Shown here piece by piece: positions 17,112 through 25,443 of a stretch of DNA of 64,000 nt (position 1 is the stretch's first letter; each line of letters opens with the position of its first letter). The notes beneath the pieces are model-generated. The model was given only the letters and a program-made list of their open reading frames with translations. It made no database searches and was not told the DNA's origin. Source of the stretch: Arthrobacter sp. MA-N2 (GTDB lineage: Bacteria > Actinomycetota > Actinomycetes > Actinomycetales > Micrococcaceae); NCBI RefSeq assembly GCF_000517125.1, contig NZ_KI912155.1:1052583-1116582 (forward strand), written 5' to 3'. Both the position numbers and the translations under genes were made by a program.

Positions 17112-18465
17112 AGAGACCACCACAGCACACGGCCCGTTTGACCTGGTCATCCGCGGCCAACGCGTCCTCACCACCGCCGGCATTACCGCCCGCGAGGTTG
17201 GCGTCCGCAACGGCGTGATCGTCGCGATCGAACCATTGGGTAACGGCTTGGAAGGTACCCAGGTAATCGAGCTCGCCGACGACGAAACCCTCATCCCCGG
17301 CCTCGTGGACACCCATGTGCACGTCAACGAGCCCGGCCGCACCGAGTGGGAAGGCTTCGCCTCCGCCACGCGCGCTGCCGCAGCCGGCGGCGTCACTACC
17401 ATCATCGACATGCCGCTGAACTCCATCCCGCCCACCACCAACGTGGACGGCCTCAAGCTCAAGCGCGAAGTAGCCGAGGACCAGGCATTCGTGGACGTCG
17501 GATTCTGGGGCGGCGCCATTCCGGGCAACAAGAAGGACCTGCGCCCGCTGCATGACGAGGGAGTCTTCGGCTTCAAGTGCTTCCTGCTCCACTCCGGCGT
17601 GGACGAGTTCCCGCACCTGGACGCGGACGAGATGGAAGAGGACATGGCCGAGCTCAAGTCCTTCGACTCCCTCATGATCGTCCACGCCGAGGACTCGCAC
17701 GCGATCGACCACGCACCCCACCCCGGCGGCGCTCACTACTCCACCTTCCTTGCCTCCCGCCCCCGCGGCGCCGAGAACAAGGCCATCGCCGAGGTCATTG
17801 AACGGGCCCGCTGGACCGGTGCGCGTGCGCACATCCTGCACCTCTCGTCGTCGGACGCTCTGCCCATGATCGCGTCGGCAAAGCGCGACGGCGTTCACCT
17901 CACCGTGGAAACCTGCCCGCACTACCTCACGCTCATGGCCGAGGAAATCCCCGATGGCGCCACCGCCTACAAGTGCTGCCCGCCCATCCGCGAGGCCTCA
18001 AACCGCGAGCTGCTCTGGCAGGGACTCCAGGACGGCACCATCGACTGCATCGTCTCGGACCATTCCCCCTCGACACTTGACCTGAAGGACCTGGAAAACG
18101 GCGACTTTGCTGTGGCCTGGGGCGGCGTCTCCTCGCTGCAGCTGGGACTTTCGCTGATCTGGACCGAGGCAAGGCACCGCGGAATCTCCTTGGAGCAGGT
18201 CGTGTCCTGGATGTCCGAGAAGCCCGCAGCCTTGGCCCGACTCCACAACAAAGGCCAGCTCGCGCTCGGCTACGACGCGGATTTCTCGATCTTCGCTCCC
18301 GACGACGCGTTCGTCGTCGACGTCACGAAGCTCAAGCACAAGAACCCGATCACGCCGTACGACGGCAAGGCGCTCTCCGGCGTCGTACGCAAAACGTACC
18401 TGCGCGGCAACGAGATCGATGGCCGGACGCCCAGCGGCAAACTGATTCGCCGCGGCGGCGTGTAA
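17104..18465 (+). CDS. allB: Allantoinase
   Basis: A 453-residue cyclic amidohydrolase that opens allantoin to allantoate. The metal-binding [11 protein letters not shown] follows the N-terminal strand domain, FKCF carries the Lys expected to be carboxylated, and HAED, LHLSS and DHSP supply further ligands. The ATG at 17104 is preferred over an upstream in-frame start at 17023 because the latter lies inside the kinase gene. Its place in the operon links allantoin breakdown to glyoxylate use. Allantoicase, the next step, is not in the window. Confidence 0.94.
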   Translation: MSEETTTAHGPFDLVIRGQRVLTTAGITAREVGVRNGVIVAIEPLGNGLEGTQVIELADDETLIPGLVDTHVHVNEPGRTEWEGFASATRAAAAGGVTTIIDMPLNSIPPTTNVDGLKLKREVAEDQAFVDVGFWGGAIPGNKKDLRPLHDEGVFGFKCFLLHSGVDEFPHLDADEMEEDMAELKSFDSLMIVHAEDSHAIDHAPHPGGAHYSTFLASRPRGAENKAIAEVIERARWTGARAHILHLSSSDALPMIASAKRDGVHLTVETCPHYLTLMAEEIPDGATAYKCCPPIREASNRELLWQGLQDGTIDCIVSDHSPSTLDLKDLENGDFAVAWGGVSSLQLGLSLIWTEARHRGISLEQVVSWMSEKPAALARLHNKGQLALGYDADFSIFAPDDAFVVDVTKLKHKNPITPYDGKALSGVVRKTYLRGNEIDGRTPSGKLIRRGGV

Positions 18466-18475
18466 GTCCGCAGCC

Positions 18476-19117
18476 ATGGCCGTCAACGTCCATGCCCCGT
18501 ATGGGCAACTTCCCGCCCGGCTCAACGCCTCGCGGCACCAGCCAGCTTCCGTGGCTCGGCCGGGGCTGTACCCGCGCGGCCTGGCCGTGTGGGTACAGCC
18601 GGGTGAAGGCTGCGACATCGATCCTGAGGTTTGGGCCCGGGCCGCTGAAGCGGTCCTGGCCCGCGCCCGCAAACTTGTTCCGGGGGCCGAAGCCCTCCTT
18701 TGGCCCGCCGCCGGAGCTGCAACGTCCGACGGCGAAAGCCGCCCCGCCGCTGTCAACCCACCGGTTGTCCTGGCTAACGCCCGGGCCGGCCGGCGCAGCA
18801 CCGTAGCAGTGGATCTCGCCGCAGACACTGTCCTGCTGGATGGCGTCCCTGTCGGCTTCACGGCGATGGAGCACAGCCTCTTGCGCTATCTCGTGGAGAA
18901 CCTGTCCCGGGCCGTTCCACGTGAAGAATTGCAACGTTTTTTGGAGTCACTTGACTGTCCCGGCGCGGCATTCCGGTCCATCGACGTGTATGTTGGACGC
19001 GTCCGGCGCAAGTTGGGCTCAGCCCGTCATGTCATCGCCACAGTGCGTGGAGACGGCTACCAGTTCGTGCCCGGACCTGGCTCCACAGTCCGCGGACCCG
19101 CGGAATACTGCATCTAG
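18476..19117 (+). CDS. Winged-helix (OmpR/PhoB-type) transcriptional regulator
   Basis: A 213-residue protein whose C-terminal 95 residues form a Trans_reg_C winged helix: a VDLAADTVLLDGVPVGFTAMEH segment, a recognition helix with SIDVYVGRVRRKL, and the wing IATVRGDGYQFVP. There is no receiver domain; the N-terminal 100 residues are Pro/Ala-rich and not recognised. It follows allB by 10 nt and may belong to the operon. The start is uncertain because the N-terminus lacks conserved features. Confidence 0.75.
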   Translation: MAVNVHAPYGQLPARLNASRHQPASVARPGLYPRGLAVWVQPGEGCDIDPEVWARAAEAVLARARKLVPGAEALLWPAAGAATSDGESRPAAVNPPVVLANARAGRRSTVAVDLAADTVLLDGVPVGFTAMEHSLLRYLVENLSRAVPREELQRFLESLDCPGAAFRSIDVYVGRVRRKLGSARHVIATVRGDGYQFVPGPGSTVRGPAEYCI

Positions 19118-19184
19118 GCAGACCGTTAAACCTTTAGATTGATCGCCGGCCACGGCGGTTGCCCGACAAGTCAAGGATCGCAAC

Positions 19185-19652
19185 ATGACCCAGAAGCTCC
19201 TAGCCGGAACCCAGGCCCCCGATTTTTCCCTGCTCAACTCCGAAGGCCAAAAGGTCTCCCTCTCGGACTATCGCGGGCGCAACGTCATTGTGTACTTCTA
19301 CCCCAAAGCCGCCACCCCCGGTTGCACCACCGAGGCATGCGACTTCCGGGACAGTCTGTCCAGCCTCCAATCTTCCGGTTACGAAGTCCTGGGCATCTCT
19401 CCCGACGCCCCGGAAGAGATCGCACGCTTCGCCGGGGACTACGCCCTGACCTTCCCGCTCCTCTCCGACCAAGACCACGCAGTGGCCTTGGCCTACGGTG
19501 CCTGGGGCGAGAAGCTCGTGAACGGCGAAGTAGTTGACGGTTTGGTCCGCTCCACCGTGGTGCTCGATGGCGAAGGAAAGGTCAAGCTGACCCAGTACCA
19601 GGTCAAGGCCGATGGCCACGTAGCAGAGCTGAAAGCCGAACTCGGGCTCTGA
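19185..19652 (+). CDS. bcp: Thiol peroxidase / peroxiredoxin (Bcp family)
   Basis: A 155-residue AhpC/TSA-fold peroxiredoxin with the peroxidatic Cys in PKAATPGCTTEACDF; the second Cys five residues on is the resolving Cys seen in many Bcp proteins. It reduces hydroperoxides using thioredoxin. A clean RBS precedes ATG. It is monocistronic by spacing and ends before a long palindromic terminator shared with the convergent patatin gene. Confidence 0.93.
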   Translation: MTQKLLAGTQAPDFSLLNSEGQKVSLSDYRGRNVIVYFYPKAATPGCTTEACDFRDSLSSLQSSGYEVLGISPDAPEEIARFAGDYALTFPLLSDQDHAVALAYGAWGEKLVNGEVVDGLVRSTVVLDGEGKVKLTQYQVKADGHVAELKAELGL

Positions 19653-19720
19653 TCCCCCGTCTCCCCCGCGACGCCCGCTCACTTATGAGCCCCTCCAGCA
19701 TGACCCTCCTTCAGCTATGA

Positions 19721-19782
19721 GGCCAATATCCGGGACCCTCCTGCAGATGATTATCTGCAGGAGGGTCCCGGATATTCTGGCC
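19721..19782. terminator. Long palindrome, bidirectional terminator candidate
   Basis: Arms of about 28-30 nt (left 19721-19748, right 19753-19782) pair almost perfectly around a 4-nt loop; one two-base indel. It separates bcp (+) from the patatin gene (-). Half of it (CTGCAGGAGGGT...) recurs at 21110, linking it to the GTGAGCGAGCGT repeat family. Confidence 0.75.
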
Positions 19783-19882
19783 AAAGACGAGCGAGCGTCA
19801 GATCGGTTGCCGCTCGCCGCCGATGTGCGCGAACCGGTCACCATGTTCCGCCTGGTTACTTGAGCCCTTGGTTGCTTGAGCC

Positions 19883-20848
19883 TCAGCACCAGAACTCGGC
19901 GAGCTGCTCGGCGAGGGTTCTGCCTTGCTCGTGTCCGGCCCGGGCCGCGGCAGGACGCATGGACAGATCCATCGCATTGGCGCCGAACAGGTGCTCGGCG
20001 TTGCTCTCCGGGAAGATCGTCTCGACCCTGCTGCCGCCTGCGCGTAGATCGTCGACCTGCGCCGCGAGCTGCATGCCCCAGTCCAAGGGATGCAGGGTTC
20101 TGCCGCCGAAGGGTGAGAGCACCAGCACCCGCTCGTGTCCGGCCGCGAGATCGGCATTCTCGTTGCGTCGGTAGCCGCCGTCGATATATCGGTTGTCCCC
20201 CAACCGGTAGGGAAGGCCGCTGGAACAGCTGGCGGCGATGGCGTCCGCCAGCCCGACTCCGCTGTGGCGGTCGAACACTACCGGCTCACCTGTCCGGGCA
20301 TCGACCGCCGTGATGAGCACTGTTCGTTGCGGCCAGCTCTGACTGGGCAACCGCGAGCCGACGATAGTGCGCCACTGTGTCGACCAGGAGCCGTCCGACG
20401 CCGCATCCAGATCGAGTGCCGCCGCGCCCATTCTGCGGCGCATGTCAACCGGGTCCTCAGCGGAGGCGATGATTCTGCTCATCCTCTCCAACTGGTCCAC
20501 CACCGGCCTACCAGGATTGCGTCCTCGGTCGGATCCGACCACCGGACCGGTCCGTTGCGGGGAGACTGCGGACAGGATGGCTGCGAGCAGCTCGGCCGGG
20601 GTTGCACCAGCTATCTGGGCCGCCGCCGTCGAGCCGGCCGATGTCCCGATGGTCAGATCGGCAGTCGTCACGTCCAGCCCGGCACCGAACAGGCCGGCGA
20701 CGACACCGATCAGCCACGCGTTGCCTGTCGATCCGCCGCCCCCGAGGACCAAGGCTCGCTCGCCGTGGCCCATCAGGCGCAGCGGCGCGCGGTCGGATGC
20801 CGCCGTCGAGGTGACGTTCAGAGTTGAAAAAGGTGTTGTTATGTTCAT
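19883..20848 (-). CDS. Patatin-like phospholipase family protein
   Basis: A 321-residue serine hydrolase of the patatin fold. The oxyanion loop LGGGGSTGNAW and nucleophile GTSAGS are in the first 100 residues; DGGYRRNENADLA carries the catalytic Asp of the Ser-Asp dyad. The start at 20848 is chosen over 20932 for its AAAGGCGA ribosome-binding site. Substrate is unknown; family members hydrolyse phospholipids or acylglycerols. A small ORF with a very strong RBS precedes it. Confidence 0.86.
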   Translation of the reverse strand: MNITTPFSTLNVTSTAASDRAPLRLMGHGERALVLGGGGSTGNAWLIGVVAGLFGAGLDVTTADLTIGTSAGSTAAAQIAGATPAELLAAILSAVSPQRTGPVVGSDRGRNPGRPVVDQLERMSRIIASAEDPVDMRRRMGAAALDLDAASDGSWSTQWRTIVGSRLPSQSWPQRTVLITAVDARTGEPVVFDRHSGVGLADAIAASCSSGLPYRLGDNRYIDGGYRRNENADLAAGHERVLVLSPFGGRTLHPLDWGMQLAAQVDDLRAGGSRVETIFPESNAEHLFGANAMDLSMRPAAARAGHEQGRTLAEQLAEFWC

Positions 20849-20900
20849 GGGAGTCGCCTTTCGCGAATTGCCTGATCTGGCGCTCCCGGTGGCGACTATT

Positions 20901-20954
20901 TCAGTCGCGCGATCGTGGACTGCAGGGAGCACCCATACTGGATACTGCGTTCAT
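20901..20954 (-). CDS. Possible leader peptide upstream of patatin gene
   Basis: A 17-residue ORF (MNAVSSMGAPCSPRSRD) preceded by AGGAGGTGAG, a near-perfect Shine-Dalgarno at good spacing, and ending 52 nt before the patatin start. The RBS is stronger than that of the patatin gene. It may be a translated leader in the 5' UTR. I do not recognise the sequence and no attenuator is evident. Confidence 0.4.
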   Translation of the reverse strand: MNAVSSMGAPCSPRSRD

Positions 20955-21104
20955 GGGTCTCACCTCCTGTCGATAGATCACGATCACCGGAACGCTAGCA
21001 CGGCGACGACGCGGTGCGCAATCGGCATCATGCCAGTTGCCGCGGCACTGTCGATCGCGCCGTCGGCCGCTCACATCCGGCCCATCCAACACACCCAACA
21101 CACC

Positions 21105-21195
21105 CAACTGCAGGAGGGTTCCCGCATTTTTGGCCATAGGTGAGCGAGCGTCGGGGGAATTGGCGCCTAAAGGTGAGCGAGCGTTAGGCCTTAGC
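21105..21195. repeat. GTGAGCGAGCGT intergenic repeat cluster
   Basis: CTGCAGGAGGGTT...TTTGGCC followed by two GGTGAGCGAGCGT units (21152 and 21173 regions). Related units occur at 19670-19800, 22322-22366, 40500-40560 and 42188-42237, all between genes. Confidence 0.7.
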
Positions 21196-22278
21196 GATCG
21201 CCTCTTCCAGTGCACCAAGGACCAGCTTCACCGATGCCCTGTTCGCGTTCGGACCCATCATGCCGATCCGCCAAACGGTCGACGTAAAATGGCCCGCCCC
21301 AGAGCCGATTTCAATACTGAAGTTCTTCAGAAGGTAAGTGCGGACGGCGGCCGAGTTCACGCCGGCGGGCACTTTGACAGTGGTGAGGCTCGGCAGGCGC
21401 GAGCCTTCGGCAGCAAATAGCTCCAAGCCCATGGCTTCAAGTCCCTCCCGCAACTCGGTTCCGGCGGCGCGGTGCCGCGCCTGGACAGCGGTCAACCCCT
21501 CGGCAAGGATGCGGTCAAGCCCGGCCTCGAGCCCGGCGATCATGGTCACTGGCGCTGTGTGGTGATACGTCCGGCTGCCACTCGCCGCGCCAACATATCC
21601 ACCCAAAAGACCGATATCCAGGTACCACGAACGCGGATCCTTGATGCGCCGCTCAAAAGCGCGCTCAGACACGGTGAAAGGGGACAATCCAGGAGGTGTC
21701 CCCAGGCACTTCTGTGTCCCGGCGTACCCGACGTCGATCCCCCACTCGTCGGCCAGGAGCTCCAGCCCGCCGATGGACGTCACCGCGTCCACGATCAAGA
21801 GGGCGTCGCCCTTGCCGGCCCCAAGGGGTGCGACGTCGGACAGGACGCCTGTGGAGGTTTCGGCATGGACGGCGGCAATCACCTTGGGATTCGGGTGTGC
21901 GGCGAGGACTCTTTCCGCGTCAACTGGCTGGCCCCATTCATGGTCGACGCGCACTACCGTGGCACCGCAGCGCCGGGCCACCTCGCACATTCGCTCCCCG
22001 AAAAGGCCGTTGACGGCGATTACTGCCACATCGCCGTCGGACACTGTATTAACAAAAGCGGCCTCCATCCCGCCTGAGCCTGTGGCACTCAACGGCAAGG
22101 TGCGGGCATTCCGGGTCCCCCACACGGTCCGGAGCCCGGCGCATGTCCGGTCGAGGCGCCGAATGAATACCGGATCCAGGTGACCGATCACCGGATACGC
22201 CAACGCGGCGGTCACCTCCGGATAGCAGTTGCTGGGACCGGGTCCGAAGAGATACCGGGACGTCAGGACCTCTGGCAT
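21184..22278 (-). CDS. Alanine/ureidoglycine-glyoxylate aminotransferase family protein (PucG-like)
   Basis: A 364-residue fold-type I, class V PLP aminotransferase. ATGSGGMEA binds the cofactor phosphate, VDAVTSIGG carries the PLP Asp, and GTQKCLG holds the Schiff-base Lys. Members transfer amino groups to glyoxylate from serine, alanine or (S)-ureidoglycine. Lying among allB, gcl and uraDH, a PucG-type ureidoglycine-glyoxylate role is plausible, but the substrate cannot be fixed from sequence. The start at 22278 has AAAGGAG; a longer reading to 22386 runs into the repeat and IS boundary. Confidence 0.85.
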   Translation of the reverse strand: MPEVLTSRYLFGPGPSNCYPEVTAALAYPVIGHLDPVFIRRLDRTCAGLRTVWGTRNARTLPLSATGSGGMEAAFVNTVSDGDVAVIAVNGLFGERMCEVARRCGATVVRVDHEWGQPVDAERVLAAHPNPKVIAAVHAETSTGVLSDVAPLGAGKGDALLIVDAVTSIGGLELLADEWGIDVGYAGTQKCLGTPPGLSPFTVSERAFERRIKDPRSWYLDIGLLGGYVGAASGSRTYHHTAPVTMIAGLEAGLDRILAEGLTAVQARHRAAGTELREGLEAMGLELFAAEGSRLPSLTTVKVPAGVNSAAVRTYLLKNFSIEIGSGAGHFTSTVWRIGMMGPNANRASVKLVLGALEEAIAKA

Positions 22279-22382
22279 GGCGAAACTCCTTTGGCTGGTG
22301 CTGACATTCTCCACCAGACAGTAAAGGTGAGCGAGCGTTTCGGGATTTCGCGTCAAAGGTGAGCGTGCCCCTATGTTTTTTG

Positions 22383-23606
22383 TCAAGCTGCTGTGGGTGT
22401 TCGTGCTTGGTAGAGGGTTCCGTCTCGGAGCATGGCGTAGAGGGTGTCGCAGCGGCGTCTGGCGAGGGCGATGAGGGCTTGGTTGTGTCGTTTTCCTTCG
22501 GCTCGTTTGCGGTCGTAGTAGGCGCGCGAGAGCGGGTCTTTCAGTGCGGCGAAGGCGGAGAGGTAGAGGGCGCGTTTGAGGACTTTGTTGCCTTTCCGGG
22601 AGGCGCGGTCGGCACGGATGGAGGTCCCGGATCGCCAGGTCACCGGTGTCAGGCCTGCGTAAGATGCCAGGTGCGCCGCTGAGGCGAAGTCTTTCCCGAC
22701 GACTTCGGTGAGGATCCGTGCTGCTGTCCTGACGCCGACCGCCGGCAGTGACGTCAGGACGTGGTGAAGAGGGTGGGCCTCCACGAGGGCTTCGACCTGG
22801 GCATAAACGGTAGCGCGGGCTTCGTGGAACGCGGCGAGCATGCCCGCGAGCTGGGGCAGCACGATCGTGGCGGCGTTCGTGCCGACCACGACCACGGTTT
22901 GCTTGCCCAAGGCCTCGATGATCTCATCGGCGAGGCGTTCGCCCATCCGGGGCGCGAGCTTTCCCAGCCGGTTCCCGATCCGGCGCCGGCCGGCATGACG
23001 CAAGGCCTCCGGGGTGGGCCAGGTCCGCAGCAGGTCCAGCACGGCAGGGTGGTCCAGGCGCGGGCCAAGAACACGCTCCAGTGCCGGGTGGATCTGGGTG
23101 AGCAGACCGCGGATCCGGTTGGAAGTCGCAGTGATCTGTTTGGCCAGGTCATCGTCGAAACCGCAGAGCATGCTCAGCTCGGCGAGCTGGGTGTCGGCGA
23201 GTTGGACCGAGCGCAGGGCGTGGGGCATGGTGCGTGCGGCGTCGGCGATGATGAACGCGTCCCGGGCATCGGTCTTCGCCTCTCCCGGGTGCAGATCCGC
23301 GATCCGCCGCATCGCCAGGCCCGGCAGGTAACCGACGGGCATGCCGGCGGCCTGGGCCACGGCCACCGGGAGCGCCCCGATCGTCGCGGGCTGATCGACG
23401 ACCAGCAACGCCTGTCCGTGGCCTTGAAACTCGGCCAGGATCTCACGGATCCGGGCCTCGTCATTGGGCAATGCCCGGTCCAGCAGCTTCTTCCCGGCCC
23501 GGTCCAAGGCAACGGCGTGGTGTTCGCCCTTGCCGACGTCCAAGCCAATGAAAACGTCAACGGTTTCGTGGTTTCTGATCACCTGGCACCTCCAGTCGCG
23601 GGTCAT
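22383..23606 (-). CDS. IS110 family transposase
   Basis: A 407-residue serine/DEDD-type recombinase. The N-terminal RuvC-like DEDD domain begins VFIGLDVGKGEHH (first Asp) and continues EAKTDARDAFIIA (later acidic residues). The C-terminal Transposase_20 domain has LPAVGVRTAARILTEVVG and the conserved Ser in YAGLTPVTWRSGTS. Full length and intact, so possibly active. It sits between the pucG-like gene and uraD. Confidence 0.95.
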   Translation of the reverse strand: MTRDWRCQVIRNHETVDVFIGLDVGKGEHHAVALDRAGKKLLDRALPNDEARIREILAEFQGHGQALLVVDQPATIGALPVAVAQAAGMPVGYLPGLAMRRIADLHPGEAKTDARDAFIIADAARTMPHALRSVQLADTQLAELSMLCGFDDDLAKQITATSNRIRGLLTQIHPALERVLGPRLDHPAVLDLLRTWPTPEALRHAGRRRIGNRLGKLAPRMGERLADEIIEALGKQTVVVVGTNAATIVLPQLAGMLAAFHEARATVYAQVEALVEAHPLHHVLTSLPAVGVRTAARILTEVVGKDFASAAHLASYAGLTPVTWRSGTSIRADRASRKGNKVLKRALYLSAFAALKDPLSRAYYDRKRAEGKRHNQALIALARRRCDTLYAMLRDGTLYQARTPTAA

Positions 23607-23825
23607 CCTCCAGTGCCGGCCCGTCAGCGGTGTCAGGGCCCGGCATCCACGTTACGCACGACGATCCCAAACTGTCCTGCCCCTATTAGCGGTCTCCCTG
23701 GCACCTGCCAAGCCCCGGTGACAACACGCTCAGGATCATGCATCGACAGAGCGTCACAATCATGCCGGGACGGCAGGCCAACACACCCATATCCTGCACC
23801 AGGAAAGGGCTACGAAAAAGGTAAC
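23607..23825 (-). ncRNA. Candidate bridge-RNA region of the IS110 element
   Basis: About 220 nt of noncoding, GC-rich sequence upstream of the transposase start. By analogy with characterised IS110 elements this is where the bridge RNA, with target- and donor-binding loops, would be transcribed. I have not folded it; the call rests on position. Confidence 0.3.
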
Positions 23826-23889
23826 GAGCGTTTCGGGCGGAGGAAGGACCGGGGTGCGGTAGTCTCTTGACACCGCCGTACTCTTTGGA

Positions 23890-23932
23890 TTGACTATTAC
23901 GTATGCTGAAATAACAGTTCCATGATGTGGAA
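23890..23932 (+). promoter_or_regulatory. uraD promoter with IclR-type operator
   Basis: TTGACT at 23890-23895, a TAACAG -10 candidate at 23912-23917, and directly after it TTCCATGATGTGGAA (23918-23932), the same TTCC-N7-GGAA palindrome found at the hyi promoter (12022-12036). The match ties uraDH to the glyoxylate operon as one regulon. Confidence 0.65.
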
Positions 23933-24034
23933 GACTAGGGGAGCCCAGGCGCCCAAGTCCATCCGGCGGAAATCGCCGGAGTTCCGCATAGCCAACACCA
24001 TGGATGCCAGCACTCGCACGAGGAATGAACAAGC

Positions 24035-24561
24035 ATGCAGCTTGAAATATTCAACAGCGTGGACCGTGCGGACGCGATCGACGTCCTGCGCCCATGCCTC
24101 GATATCCAGCGCTGGGTGGAGCACATCGCGGATGCACGCCCCTTTCGCAGCCTGGACTCCCTGCTCGACTTCGCCCGGGAAACCGCCGAACCGTTCACGT
24201 CAGACGAAGTCGCGGCCGCGATGGCCCATCACCCCCGGATCGGCGAACGGCCCAAGGCCCACACCACCGAAGCCGCGATGTCCCGCTCGGAACAGGCCGG
24301 CGTGGATCCCAACGACGACGGCCTGGTCAGCGCCTTGGCGGAAGGCAACCGTGAGTACGAGGCAAAGTTCGGCCGCGTCTTCCTGATCCGCGCCGCGGGA
24401 CGGACAGCCAAGGAAATTCTGGCCTCCCTCCAGGAACGGCTCAACCACACCGCCGAAGAAGAAGACGCCATCGTGGCGGGCCAATTGCGCGACATCGCTT
24501 TGCTGCGCCTTGCCGGTGTGATCAGCGAAGCCAGCGCGCGCAGCGAAGGAGTACCTAGCAA

Positions 24562-24565
<4 letters not shown>
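24035..24565 (+). CDS. uraD: 2-oxo-4-hydroxy-4-carboxy-5-ureidoimidazoline decarboxylase
   Basis: A 176-residue all-helical OHCU decarboxylase, the last step from urate to S-allantoin. AMAHHPRIGERP carries the catalytic His of the family and NREYEAKFGRVFLI a further active-site block. It overlaps uraH by 4 nt (ATGA). It supplies allantoin to AllB encoded in the same region; urate oxidase is not in the window. Confidence 0.94.
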
Positions 24566-24903
<338 letters not shown>

Positions 24904-24919
24904 TTCCTCCGTGTCGGCC

Positions 24920-24987
24920 GCCCAACTAGCTCGCAGTTGTTGTCGCTTTGACGCTTCATAACGACAACAACTGCGAGCTAGTTGGGC
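24920..24987. repeat. Dispersed long palindrome, copy 2
   Basis: Perfect 26-bp arms (24920-24945, 24962-24987) around a 16-nt loop, beginning GCCCAACTAGCTCGCAGTTG. It lies 16 nt after uraH. Arm changes relative to the other copies are paired on both sides, so the fold is conserved. Confidence 0.88.
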
Positions 24988-25027
24988 GCGCGAGCCCGAC
25001 GCGTCTCGAAACGGTAGGCTGGAAGGC

Positions 25028-25381
25028 ATGATTTCTGAGGAACCGAACGCCACCGACGGCACGTCACAAGACACAGCGCAGGACGGCCCCGCCGAGCGCC
25101 GTGGGATCACGGTCCGTCGCGCGCCGAAATTCGTTCCGTTCATGGTCCTGGGTGCGGTCATCGGCATCATCGTTGCCGCACTGGTGGCTTACGGGATACC
25201 CGGCGATGCGAGTTTCGACACCGGGGCGGTCTTCGGATTCTTCCTTGTTTCGTTTGCCGCCGGCGGAGTCCTGCTAGGTTCAATCGCAGCCCTCGTCCTG
25301 GACAAGGTCAGCGTACGGCGCACTCAACGCGCGGTCGTGGAGTCCGTACCCGGACCCGCAGCAGACGACGCCGAAGCCTAG
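25028..25381 (+). CDS. Small two-helix membrane protein, unknown function
   Basis: A 117-residue protein with an acidic N-terminus of about 37 residues, two membrane segments (about 39-59 and 72-92, the second Gly-rich) and a short charged tail. It lies 62 nt before purF. No enzymatic motif. I do not recognise a named family. Confidence 0.7.
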   Translation: MISEEPNATDGTSQDTAQDGPAERRGITVRRAPKFVPFMVLGAVIGIIVAALVAYGIPGDASFDTGAVFGFFLVSFAAGGVLLGSIAALVLDKVSVRRTQRAVVESVPGPAADDAEA

Positions 25382-25443
25382 GATCCCGGTCACAAACTCG
25401 CGTGGGGGAAAATACCACGCCAACATCATGCGACAATTGACCA

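Larger units (their letters stand above)
22366..23825 (-). mobile_element. IS110-family insertion sequence (ends approximate)
   Basis: One IS110 transposase gene with a short 3' flank and a longer 5' noncoding stretch, the arrangement expected of IS110 elements, whose 5' noncoding end encodes a bridge RNA. TGCCCCTAT occurs at 22366-22374 and again at 23678-23686, but the second copy is too close to the gene to leave room for a bridge RNA, so the outer end is placed near 23825, next to a GGTAACGAGCGTTTCGGG sequence resembling the interrupted repeat. IS110 elements lack inverted terminal repeats, so the ends are uncertain. Confidence 0.7.

Noticed and set aside
23678..23686. TGCCCCTAT taken as the outer end of the IS110 element
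   Set aside because: It matches 22366-22374, but would leave only about 80 nt upstream of the transposase, too short for the expected noncoding RNA end; kept only as a note.
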